In this document: positions 8,174 through 16,635 of the stretch, in pieces
Position numbering within the stretch: the first letter of the stretch is position 1
Layout of the letters: each line of letters starts with the position of its first letter
From: Candidatus Avelusimicrobium luingense
Lineage (GTDB): Bacteria; Elusimicrobiota; Elusimicrobia; Elusimicrobiales; Elusimicrobiaceae
Assembly (NCBI GenBank): GCA_900315845.1
Contig: OOHK01000007.1
Coordinates: 1-64,000 of the forward strand
Direction: 5' to 3'
Length of the DNA: 64,000 nucleotides
Position numbers and translations under genes: made by a program
The notes under the pieces: model-generated
What the model saw: only the letters and a program-made list of their open reading frames with translations
Database searches by the model: none
Told to the model about the DNA's origin: nothing

Positions 8174-9940
8174 ATGACAGGGATACTTCAACTTTTTAAT
8201 TTATTAGGTGCGCTCTCACTTTTTTTATTCGGCATGAAAATGATGAGTGATGGGCTACAAAAAGCATCCGGCGATAAACTACGCAGTTTGCTTGCAGCCG
8301 CTACCGCCAACCGCTTTACTGCCATGTTATGCGGGGTATTTATTACCGGGTTGGTGCAATCATCCAGCGCTACTACTGTTATGGTCGTAGGTTTTACCAG
8401 TGCCGGACTTCTTAACTTGTACCAAGCATTAGGTGTAATTTTTGGGGCCAATATCGGTACCACCACCACCGCGTGGATTGTCAGTTTATTCGGTTTCAAA
8501 ATTCAAATTTCGCTCTTTGCCTTACCGGTAATTGCTTTAGGTTTTTTTATGCAATTTATTACCCGGCGCGCTTTATGGCGACGTATGGGGGAAACGCTCG
8601 TAGGGTTTGGATTATTATTTTTAGGGTTGGCCCTCATGAAAGACGCTATCCCTGCCGATTTAGCCTCTAACGAGCATCTTACGGCTTGGCTTTCGCGCAT
8701 TAGTCCTACCCATCTAGGTAATTTACTGATTTTAATTTTAAGCGGAGCCGTATTAACAATCGTTTTACAATCATCCAGTGCGGTAATGGCGATGACGTTG
8801 ACCTGTGCCGCTGCCGGGCTGATTGATTTTCCCGCCGCCTGTGCGCTTGTTCTTGGTGAAAACGTTGGGACAACGGTCACCGCCAATTTAGCCGCATTAG
8901 GAGCCAGCAAAAATGCTCGCCGCGCGGCATTAGGGCACTTTCTATTTAACTTTATCGGAGTATGCTGGGTAGTGGCTATTTTCCCGCATTTTATTCGTTT
9001 GATAGATTATTTAGTCCCCGGTTCGCCTTACACAAAAGAAACTGCCGTATTAAGTGCCGTTCTTCCGTATCATATTTCAGCCTTTCATACTGTTTTTAAC
9101 GTGTTAAATACGGCCCTGATGCTACCGTTATTAAAACCGTTAGCCAAACTAACGCTTGTATTTATTCCCAAAACAAAGCGGGAAGATAAAAACGAATATG
9201 ATTTACAATTTTTATCTACCGGTTTTATGCAAACCCCCGAATTGGCATTAGTGGCCATGCGTAAAGAATTAGAACGGATGATGGGGTTTGTTACCCGGAT
9301 GAGTGATAAAATTATTCACGCGCTAAAAGTACAAGATGACAGAATGTTTAGCCAACTCATTGACGACGTCAAAGAAGCCGAAAAAACAACCGATGTTTTA
9401 GAGCATAAAATCAATGCTTATCTGACTCAACTGACGCACGGAAACCTATCCCGCCATGCCGTAGCGCAATCATTTACACTATTTGATGTGTTAAATAGTA
9501 TTGAACGCATGGGAGATTGTGGCGAAAAAATTGCCCGCATTTTAGAAAAATTCCACACGAAGGAACCGTTTTCCCAAGCAGATATTGATAATTTGGAAAC
9601 CATCGCGCGGGACGTAAAGAAAATCACCAAACGTCCCCGTCGGTTATTGTTAGACTTTTCTCAACAAACCTCTTTTTGGAAGGAACAAGCCAAACGTGTT
9701 TTTAATGAAGCCGTTGAAGATGAAAAGAATCTAAATGCCTTACGAAAACAACTTTTGCGGGAGCGGCGCGAACGTATTGTATCCGGGCAACAAACGGTCT
9801 CGCCCGATGCAATTACCGCCTATGCGGATATTGTCAACAATTTTGAGCGCATGGGAGATTATGCCTTACGTATTGATGAAAATTTACTTGGCTTTCACGC
9901 ACAAGACAGCACCCCACAACCAGGAGAAAGAGCCTTATGA
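8174..9940 (+). CDS. Na+/phosphate cotransporter with PhoU-like domain
   Basis: A 588-residue member of the NptA/PNaS (SLC34-like) family that takes up phosphate with sodium, or may export it, across the inner membrane. The inverted transport repeats carry the hallmark QSSSATT (near residue 62) and QSSSAVM (near 200), with GANIGTTTTAW and GENVGTTVTAN following each. After the membrane part (about 1-315) comes a cytoplasmic region of two PhoU-like helical bundles (ALVAMRKELERMMGFV; DVLNSIERMGDCGEKIA; DIVNNFERMGDYALRI). It is the first gene of a translationally coupled trio with DUF1232 and AsmA genes. The start lacks an obvious ribosome binding site. Confidence 0.93.
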   Translation: MTGILQLFNLLGALSLFLFGMKMMSDGLQKASGDKLRSLLAAATANRFTAMLCGVFITGLVQSSSATTVMVVGFTSAGLLNLYQALGVIFGANIGTTTTAWIVSLFGFKIQISLFALPVIALGFFMQFITRRALWRRMGETLVGFGLLFLGLALMKDAIPADLASNEHLTAWLSRISPTHLGNLLILILSGAVLTIVLQSSSAVMAMTLTCAAAGLIDFPAACALVLGENVGTTVTANLAALGASKNARRAALGHFLFNFIGVCWVVAIFPHFIRLIDYLVPGSPYTKETAVLSAVLPYHISAFHTVFNVLNTALMLPLLKPLAKLTLVFIPKTKREDKNEYDLQFLSTGFMQTPELALVAMRKELERMMGFVTRMSDKIIHALKVQDDRMFSQLIDDVKEAEKTTDVLEHKINAYLTQLTHGNLSRHAVAQSFTLFDVLNSIERMGDCGEKIARILEKFHTKEPFSQADIDNLETIARDVKKITKRPRRLLLDFSQQTSFWKEQAKRVFNEAVEDEKNLNALRKQLLRERRERIVSGQQTVSPDAITAYADIVNNFERMGDYALRIDENLLGFHAQDSTPQPGERAL

Positions 9941-10269
9941 AATTTAGTCCGTCTGTAATTATTAGCGACATTAAAACTTTTTTCCCGATGGTTTTTGCCA
10001 TTTTCCGCGGCAAATATAAAATGCCATGGGGCACACTCATTTGGGCCATCGTATGTTTTATCTATTTGGTTAGTCCGGTGGATGCTCTCCCCGATGTATT
10101 ACCTTTGCTGGGAATTACCGATGATGCCGCCTTTGTGTTGTGGATATACACCAAACTTCATCAAGATTTGGCCCGCTATCGCGCCTTGCAAAACGGGGAA
10201 AACCCGGATATCATAGAAGCCGAAATCGTTTCAACAGATGAGGAAAAAAATAAAGGAATTAACAAATGA
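9937..10269 (+). CDS. DUF1232 (YkvA-like) membrane protein
   Basis: A small protein of 110 residues. Residues 28-65 (MPWGTLIWAIVCFIYLVSPVDALPDVLPLLG) match the DUF1232 signature, a transmembrane segment followed by SPVDxxPD and a short second hydrophobic segment (ITDDAAFVLW). Function of the family is unknown. It overlaps the transporter gene by 4 bp (ATGA) and the AsmA gene by 4 bp, so the three are cotranscribed and translationally coupled. Confidence 0.88.
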   Translation: MKFSPSVIISDIKTFFPMVFAIFRGKYKMPWGTLIWAIVCFIYLVSPVDALPDVLPLLGITDDAAFVLWIYTKLHQDLARYRALQNGENPDIIEAEIVSTDEEKNKGINK

Positions 10270-12440
10270 AAAAATTACTTAAATTAGTTGTAAAAATTAT
10301 AGTTATTGTAATCTTATTTATCGCCGTAGGGCTGGTAGTACTACGCGTGATGTTTCCGCCGCAAAAACTCAAACAAATGGCCATTGACTATGCCGCCAAC
10401 AATTTTCACCGAGAAATTTCGTTTGATAAACTGTCATTTAACCTAATCGGTTTTACGTTGGAAAATTTTGCCATGTCGGAAAATTCCACCTTTGAACAAG
10501 GCACCTTCATCAAAGCCAACCGTGTAGAAGCCAAAGCCGCCTTAAAACCATTGTTTAAAAAGCGCATAGAAATTGCCGCCATTTATTTAGACGGCGTAAA
10601 TGTTAATATCCAAAAAAACGAGGACGGAGCCTTCAATTTTGATTCGTTAGTTACTCCGGCTGAAGGGGAACAACCCACCGCCGAAAGCACGGCAGAAACT
10701 CCGGCGCCAGAAACCACCTCGGACGAATTTGTTTTTACCGCTCAACACATTAAAGCCACCGATTGTGATTTCTCTTATACCGATAAACAAAGCGGTTTAA
10801 TTACCGGTATAGAAGATCTTAATTTTCAATTGGACAATGTAGATTTCACCAAACCATTCCCGGTACAAATTTCGTTTGTCAGCCATACTAAAGATAATAC
10901 CGGGCTTACGCTTTCCATACCGGTCAATATTGCTTTTGATTTGTTTTTAGCCGGGTTAGATATGAATCAAGCATATGCTGATGTTACCCAAGCAAACGCT
11001 TCGTATAAAAATCTCAAGTTAGACTTACAAGGTAAAATTACCAACTTCCATGCGCCCGACGTTAATTTAACCGGAACGATCACCGGGCTTACAAATACGG
11101 TTCTTACGGATCTGCTGCCCGATTTGCCTAATTTTTCACTACCCGCTATTCAACTCGTCTTGCAAGCCGCTACCGATTTGGATAAGTCCACCGCCCAAAT
11201 TACAAAGGCGTCACTAAAAATTTTAGATAGCGAATTTGCCACGCATGGTCAAATCGGCTGGGGGGGAACAAACACCACTTATCAATTAAGCGGGAACTTA
11301 AAAGCCGATATTGCACAAATTGTCAAAATGACCGACGACACCGGCTTTGATCCTAAAGGAAATTTAAATGCCACCTTTACCGCAACAGATAAAAATAACG
11401 GAAGCGATGTTAAAGGGACACTTACCTTAAAAAATGTTAGTGCGTTATATCCGCCTTTTACATTAACGGAAACGAACGGGACGATTAAATTAGCCTCGTT
11501 AGATGATATTTCTTGTCCGTCGTTAACCGGATTATTAAACGGTGAAAAATTTGATTCGTCTTTCTCATACAAATCTCATAAAGATATAACTGATTTGGAC
11601 CTCAAATTAAATTTAGCCAAACTTACACTTACGCAATTTCCGTCCTCAAGCGAAGAACAAACAGCCGCCCCGGAAACGACGGCGAAAGGTCATGAAACAC
11701 CGGCACCCGAAACGTACTTGAACTTAACAACCGATATTAAGGTGGGCCCGGTAAGTATTCCGTATTTCCGTACCGACGGAGTAACGGCTCAAGCCGCCCT
11801 AACTAATTTAAGTGATTCTATGCAAAAAGCCAACGGTACCGTATCCTTTTCATTAGAGCCGGGGGCCATTACGGAAATGGATACTCTTATCAAAGAAAGC
11901 AAAGTGGCACGTATTATTTTACTACCGCTTAATATATTAAATTCCGTCGGCAAAAAATTAAATCTTAATTTATTTGAAGCCGAAGTCCAGGCAAAAAAAG
12001 GAGAAATCGCCATAACAAAAGCCGAAGGGAAATATACGTTTACCAACGGCGTAATGACGTTGGATACCACCAAATTTGAATCGACCCTAACAGATTTGAA
12101 TGCTACCGGAACGGTCAATTTTGTTTCGCGCGATCTAAACATGAAAGCGTCGGCCACGTTAGTCACCAAGCAAACCCCGGTCGTTATTAAAATCGGCGGG
12201 ACGATAGATAATCCGTCCGGCAAATTGGATGTCGTCAATACGGTAACATCCGTAGTGGGGGGAATTTTAAGTTACAAAGCCGCTAAATCAGCCGTTCAAG
12301 GCACTACACACGCAGCATCCAATGTGGCCAGCACAACGGCGCAAGATACCGTCAAAGCGGCCTCGTCTGCGGTAAAAGCATTGGGTGGATTATTCAAAAA
12401 GAAATCGGACAAAACCGCTGACGAAACCGAACAGAAATAA
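10266..12440 (+). CDS. AsmA-family protein
   Basis: A 724-residue protein with an N-terminal membrane anchor (residues 9-30, VKIIVIVILFIAVGLVVLRV) and a large periplasmic region. The opening MKKLLKLVVKI, followed by AIDYAANNFHREISFDKLSFNLIGFTLENF, is the typical AsmA/YhdP start, and beta-rich repeats with LNATGTVNFVSRDLNMKASATL and a C-terminal IGGTIDNPSGKLDV match the AsmA_2 region. Related proteins form bridges that move phospholipids between the membranes, which is known for the family and inferred here. A proline/glutamate-rich insert lies near residues 135-155. The tail from about 660 is Ala/Thr/Lys-rich. It closes the operon before a terminator. Confidence 0.87.
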   Translation: MKKLLKLVVKIIVIVILFIAVGLVVLRVMFPPQKLKQMAIDYAANNFHREISFDKLSFNLIGFTLENFAMSENSTFEQGTFIKANRVEAKAALKPLFKKRIEIAAIYLDGVNVNIQKNEDGAFNFDSLVTPAEGEQPTAESTAETPAPETTSDEFVFTAQHIKATDCDFSYTDKQSGLITGIEDLNFQLDNVDFTKPFPVQISFVSHTKDNTGLTLSIPVNIAFDLFLAGLDMNQAYADVTQANASYKNLKLDLQGKITNFHAPDVNLTGTITGLTNTVLTDLLPDLPNFSLPAIQLVLQAATDLDKSTAQITKASLKILDSEFATHGQIGWGGTNTTYQLSGNLKADIAQIVKMTDDTGFDPKGNLNATFTATDKNNGSDVKGTLTLKNVSALYPPFTLTETNGTIKLASLDDISCPSLTGLLNGEKFDSSFSYKSHKDITDLDLKLNLAKLTLTQFPSSSEEQTAAPETTAKGHETPAPETYLNLTTDIKVGPVSIPYFRTDGVTAQAALTNLSDSMQKANGTVSFSLEPGAITEMDTLIKESKVARIILLPLNILNSVGKKLNLNLFEAEVQAKKGEIAITKAEGKYTFTNGVMTLDTTKFESTLTDLNATGTVNFVSRDLNMKASATLVTKQTPVVIKIGGTIDNPSGKLDVVNTVTSVVGGILSYKAAKSAVQGTTHAASNVASTTAQDTVKAASSAVKALGGLFKKKSDKTADETEQK

Positions 12441-12460
12441 TAAACTTATAAGTAACATAA

Positions 12461-12486
12461 AAAATCTCCCGTTTGGGAGATTTTTT
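12461..12486 (+). terminator. intrinsic terminator
   Basis: AAATCTCCC-gttt-GGGAGATTTTTT, 21 bp after the AsmA stop codon. Confidence 0.85.
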
Positions 12487-12539
12487 ATTCTCAAAAAACA
12501 TCCCTATTACCCACCGATATATACCCATCAATTACTCCC

Positions 12540-12568
12540 TTGACGATTAGGGGTTTTTCTCTTACAAT
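12540..12568 (+). promoter_or_regulatory. sigma-70-like promoter of the caspase-like gene
   Basis: TTGACG (12540-12545), a 17-bp spacer and TACAAT (12563-12568) give a near-consensus promoter. Unlike other secreted-protein genes in the window this one lacks the GGYC-N4-GRCC palindrome. The leader to the ATG at 12644 is about 70 nt. Confidence 0.7.
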
Positions 12569-12643
12569 ATAGTTAAGGTTTTTCTTGCCGATTATCCGGC
12601 AGAGCAACACCTGTCTTTTTTTGTTGTATATATAGGAGCAATT

Positions 12644-15600
12644 ATGATTTTCTTACGGCAATATGCAAGCACTGGGTTGGTTTGCTTATCCTTATTGGTG
12701 GCAAACGAAGGAACCGTATTGGCTCAAACGAAGAAAAAAACGCCCACGCCCCCGGCCTCTTCAACCGTAAATGTTAACTTGACAATGCCTCAACGAGATC
12801 CTGCCTTACAGGATACTTCTTTTGCTGGTCAAGCCCAACGTGACCAAGCCTTTCAGAAGATAGCCCAAGCCACGAATAAAGCCTTAAAAGAAGAAGAGGC
12901 TCCTAAAGCCGTTATTACAGATTATTTAACTCGCATGAAGCAGGCATTGGCCAAAAATCAGTTTGATACTTATAAAACCTTGGTAGATGAATTAAACAAT
13001 TTAATTATTTCCGATTTGGAAAAAGAATTCTCCACTTTGGCCAAAGCCATTTTGGCCGAAAATAATGTTTATAAACTTATGGTATTACAAGACCATATTT
13101 CACAAGGTACTATTTCCGACAAAGATTACGAGCGTACCGTCAACGCATTATATGCCGATATATACCAACCTTGCAAAGGAAATGAATGCGAAGTGCGCGG
13201 GGCCATGATTTTAACTTTGGCAACGGCAGGGTCTTTCAATGTGGCCAAGAAACACGGCCACGATATAGCCTTTACAAATAAGATTGTAAGACGTATTTCG
13301 GGCGCCGCAAAAAATAATTACGGTGGGTTTGAGTCTGACAAAATCATCGGCGAACATCTTATTCCCGCTTTATCCATTCTCTCCAGCCCGACCGGGATGC
13401 GTACCGTCGTGCAAACCTATGTGAACAAATACGGCAAAAAAGGACGTTATGAACCGGCCTCCAACCCGCAAGATGCTTTTTTAATCCAACTGACGGAACT
13501 GGCCGTACAGTTTCCGGTATTATTAAAACGGACAGCTCCGAATTCTTACCATACTCCCAATTTATTAGCAGATTGGGCAAACAGTGATAATTTCTTATTG
13601 CAATTACGCGGAAATATTGAAATCGGCCGTTCTCAATTTAGGTTAGGTAAAAAATACTATAGCGATGAAACACTCGATCAAGTCAGACAATACTTGCGTA
13701 CCAAATATTGCAATATCGGCAACGCTTACGGTACAAATATTAAAGGTACCGCCGAAGATAAATTTTTAGCCCGTCGGGATATTTCTTTCGGATACAACAA
13801 TGGCAACAAATCCGAGGTGCTTACTTCAGCTGGTGCTAGCCGTTGTCATGTCACTACCCCGGCCGAACCGAATCAACAGGAAATCATTGATGATTTGGCG
13901 CATACTGCTTTGAAAACAGTCATTTTATTTGCTATTCCGCCGGGTTGTGCTTTAGCCGGTATAGCCAAAGTAGCAAAAAACGCTATTAAAGCCGTTAAAT
14001 TAGCCAACAAAACAGGCAAACCGTTGCGGGATATTTATAAGACCGCAAAAGCAGTCCACAAGGGACAAAAAGGCTACGATAGAGCTCATGCCCTGGAAAA
14101 TGCGGCCCGAAATATTCAAAACGGTCCTTCCGCTTTAGGCAGACAAGGTGCTTATGATGCAAAAGTAGCCGCAGAGGCCCGCCAAACCCAAAAGGCTTAT
14201 GCAGGCCAACGGGGAGTTGCCGGTAGTTCAAAAACCGCCACTCCGACTATACCTACCGCTACCAAAAAGGTCGCGCCAACAGCCGAAGGAACAATTGTTA
14301 AAGACGGAAACAGTTGGATTTCTCGCAGCAAGACAGCCCCTACCACGCCACCGCCCGGCGTAGAGGCAAACAGCGGAACATGGCAACGTCAAATCGGTTA
14401 TGGTGAACAACCGTATATCTGGCGGGGAAATGCCACGAATGCAAATCCGCGGGCAGACAAACTGACAGATATCCCGTCTACGATATCACAGGATAATACC
14501 CCGGCATGGGGCGGTTCTTATTACCGGACTCCGACCGATATGACCGGCACGGCGTCGGCGGTACATTATACACCGCAACCCATGGTCCGCGGAGGAAATG
14601 GGGGAACGACGACCACCACACGCAACCCGATCGGATATCGCATCAGAGCATCCGAACCGAGCGAGTATATTGTGACAGATAAACTCCGAGATCTCAAATT
14701 TGTTGTACGAGAGAGTGAAGGCCCCGCTATTCAAAAAATCTTAACGACGGCAGCGGATAATGTAAGGGCCAAAACAAAAGTAGTACATGATTTAAATATG
14801 GAAATCGCCCAATTAGAAAAGAAAGAACAACAATTGTTCAGTTTCTTCGGGCGAGATTCCCGACAAGCAAAACTGGCCCAAAAGCAACAAGAACTTCGCA
14901 GAGCCAAAACTGAATATGACCGAGCCGTACATCAACGCAGAGAGGTGTTAACTGCTATCAGAAACGACAAGACACCCCAGGAAATACAAAATGTCTACGA
15001 AACGGCTGCCAAATCTTTTGATCCCGCGGCCGCTACGGCCCGTCCGGCCGCACAAGCCAATAACAGCGGTTTAGAAGTAGTTGAAATGTCACCGGAAGAG
15101 GCACGACGGTTTGCGGGCCAAGAGTCCGTTACGCCACCAACGACCAAAGGTAGCACCACACGTCCGGCGCCCCAAGCCGATAACGCCGGCGTGGAAGTAG
15201 TCGAAATAACACCGGAAGAAGCACGACGGTTGGCAGGCAAGAAGTCCGTTACGCCACCGACGCCCAAAGCCCCTGTCCGAGCAACGACAATCCCGACGAA
15301 CGGTTTATCTACCCGGCTGAGCGGTCAAATAGAACGGGACGATTTTAAGGAACTTATTAACGAAATATCCACCAACTTGGATAAAGCCAAATCTAATACA
15401 GCGCTCTCGGCAGCCCAACGCGCCCGCGTAGAGGAAGCGGAACAGTATTTTGCCCGTTTGACACCCGCGCAAGCCAATGACATTCGCACACTGACTTCCG
15501 CTGAATTTAGACAACACGCGGCTGTTTTACGCTCGCCAACGGCAACCGAACACGCTTTCTATGTAGAAGGAGCGGGCTTTGAACATGCTTATGACGTATC

Positions 15601-16468
15601 TGCTTCGTGGTTTGTGGGACAAGAAAACGGTTTTATTCCTTCTGTGGTAGGAAATCCGCAAGAAGGTTTTTCCAGAATCAAACTGCAACAAACTTTTTCT
15701 ACGGCGGAAAAAACGAATAAACCCATATTGGTACAAATTACTTCTCACGGAGAAATTGACGGCGCAGGTCGATTTTATATTCCTTCCCGCGGGTTAAATA
15801 GTTCTACCCAAATAACGACAACCGAATTAGTAGATGACTTGCAAATGTTGCGCAAAACGACCGGCACTCCGGTAGTTAATTTGCAGTTAGATGCCTGCCA
15901 CTCCGGACAATTTATGCGGGAATTTGAAGCATTACCCAAAGCCAAGCGGGAAGGTATCAATGTATTTGCTCACTCGGGCGGAGTACAACAGGAAGGGTTA
16001 TTAGGATCCGGCTTTGCACAAACCAAATCGCGCGGCGTCGGTTCTATTGCCTCGCACCAACAACAAGTGTTAATTGACCAAATTAAGGACGGAAATGTTT
16101 TCTCACGCGGATATATTGACGGAGTCTCTTTCAATCCGTTAGAACAAGCCGCCTTACGCGCTAAAGCCGAAGGCAGCCCGTTGGCGACAGAATTACAATT
16201 GTTAAGCCGCCTTCAAAATGCTTCCAAACGGGAAGTAGAGGCCATTATGAAACAATATACTAAAATTAATCCCTCTGTCGGATTCAGCCGGGGAAGTAAT
16301 TTTAACAGAGCCAGTGTCAATGTAAGCAAACAAATTCTTAATTACATTACCGATACTTCTAACAAAATGATCTCCGGCCAACGTTGGGGGAAGCAAGCCG
16401 CTTCCTCATCGGGCGGGTTCTTTGGCAAATTCTTTCATAAAGAGCCGGAAATTGTTGGAGTAATATAA
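12644..16468 (+). CDS. large secreted caspase-like (clan CD) protein
   Basis: A 1274-residue protein with a signal peptide (residues about 1-28, ending TVLAQ). The region about 1000-1170 looks like a peptidase of clan CD (caspase/metacaspase, C14): ILVQITSHGEIDGAG places a putative catalytic His at 1035, and NLQLDACHSGQF a putative Cys at 1085, each after a hydrophobic strand and 50 residues apart, as in the family. Residues about 110-400 are helical with a cysteine cluster (PCKGNECEV). A hydrophobic stretch (TVILFAIPPGCALAGIAKVA, about 425-445) may be a membrane segment or hairpin. A coiled coil covers about 700-780. Two tandem 45-residue repeats with VVEMSPEEARR and VVEITPEEARR lie near 800-885. 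The role is unknown: toxin, surface protease and adhesin maturation are all possible. Confidence 0.8.
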   Translation: MIFLRQYASTGLVCLSLLVANEGTVLAQTKKKTPTPPASSTVNVNLTMPQRDPALQDTSFAGQAQRDQAFQKIAQATNKALKEEEAPKAVITDYLTRMKQALAKNQFDTYKTLVDELNNLIISDLEKEFSTLAKAILAENNVYKLMVLQDHISQGTISDKDYERTVNALYADIYQPCKGNECEVRGAMILTLATAGSFNVAKKHGHDIAFTNKIVRRISGAAKNNYGGFESDKIIGEHLIPALSILSSPTGMRTVVQTYVNKYGKKGRYEPASNPQDAFLIQLTELAVQFPVLLKRTAPNSYHTPNLLADWANSDNFLLQLRGNIEIGRSQFRLGKKYYSDETLDQVRQYLRTKYCNIGNAYGTNIKGTAEDKFLARRDISFGYNNGNKSEVLTSAGASRCHVTTPAEPNQQEIIDDLAHTALKTVILFAIPPGCALAGIAKVAKNAIKAVKLANKTGKPLRDIYKTAKAVHKGQKGYDRAHALENAARNIQNGPSALGRQGAYDAKVAAEARQTQKAYAGQRGVAGSSKTATPTIPTATKKVAPTAEGTIVKDGNSWISRSKTAPTTPPPGVEANSGTWQRQIGYGEQPYIWRGNATNANPRADKLTDIPSTISQDNTPAWGGSYYRTPTDMTGTASAVHYTPQPMVRGGNGGTTTTTRNPIGYRIRASEPSEYIVTDKLRDLKFVVRESEGPAIQKILTTAADNVRAKTKVVHDLNMEIAQLEKKEQQLFSFFGRDSRQAKLAQKQQELRRAKTEYDRAVHQRREVLTAIRNDKTPQEIQNVYETAAKSFDPAAATARPAAQANNSGLEVVEMSPEEARRFAGQESVTPPTTKGSTTRPAPQADNAGVEVVEITPEEARRLAGKKSVTPPTPKAPVRATTIPTNGLSTRLSGQIERDDFKELINEISTNLDKAKSNTALSAAQRARVEEAEQYFARLTPAQANDIRTLTSAEFRQHAAVLRSPTATEHAFYVEGAGFEHAYDVSASWFVGQENGFIPSVVGNPQEGFSRIKLQQTFSTAEKTNKPILVQITSHGEIDGAGRFYIPSRGLNSSTQITTTELVDDLQMLRKTTGTPVVNLQLDACHSGQFMREFEALPKAKREGINVFAHSGGVQQEGLLGSGFAQTKSRGVGSIASHQQQVLIDQIKDGNVFSRGYIDGVSFNPLEQAALRAKAEGSPLATELQLLSRLQNASKREVEAIMKQYTKINPSVGFSRGSNFNRASVNVSKQILNYITDTSNKMISGQRWGKQAASSSGGFFGKFFHKEPEIVGVI

Positions 16469-16496
16469 GACAAATCAGCGATATACCGTCCTTTCA

Positions 16497-16524
16497 AAAC
16501 CCGGAATTTGGTTCCGGGTTTTTT
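16497..16524 (+). terminator. intrinsic terminator
   Basis: AAAACCCGGAA pairs with TTCCGGGTTTT around a 5-nt loop and ends in six T. It lies 28 bp after the caspase-like gene. Confidence 0.85.
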
Positions 16525-16544
16525 AATTTTGCGGAATATCCGTG

Positions 16545-16611
16545 GCCCAAAAGGCCCACATACAACTAGGCCCTTTGACCCTTGTTGATAAGACGACAAA
16601 AAACTTAAAAT
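16545..16611 (+). promoter_or_regulatory. secretome-type promoter: paired palindromes and -10 box
   Basis: GGCCCTTTGACC (16569-16580) lies 25 bp upstream of TAAAAT (16606-16611), with TTGTTG just after the palindrome as a poor -35. A second palindrome, GCCCAAAAGGCC (16545-16556), is exactly 24 bp upstream centre to centre. Confidence 0.7.
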
Positions 16612-16635
16612 AAATAAAGAAAATAGGTACATACT

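Noticed and set aside
12540-12568. Ninth member of the palindrome regulon at the caspase-like gene
   Set aside because: No GGYC-N4-GRCC site is present and the promoter has a near-consensus -35 and -10.
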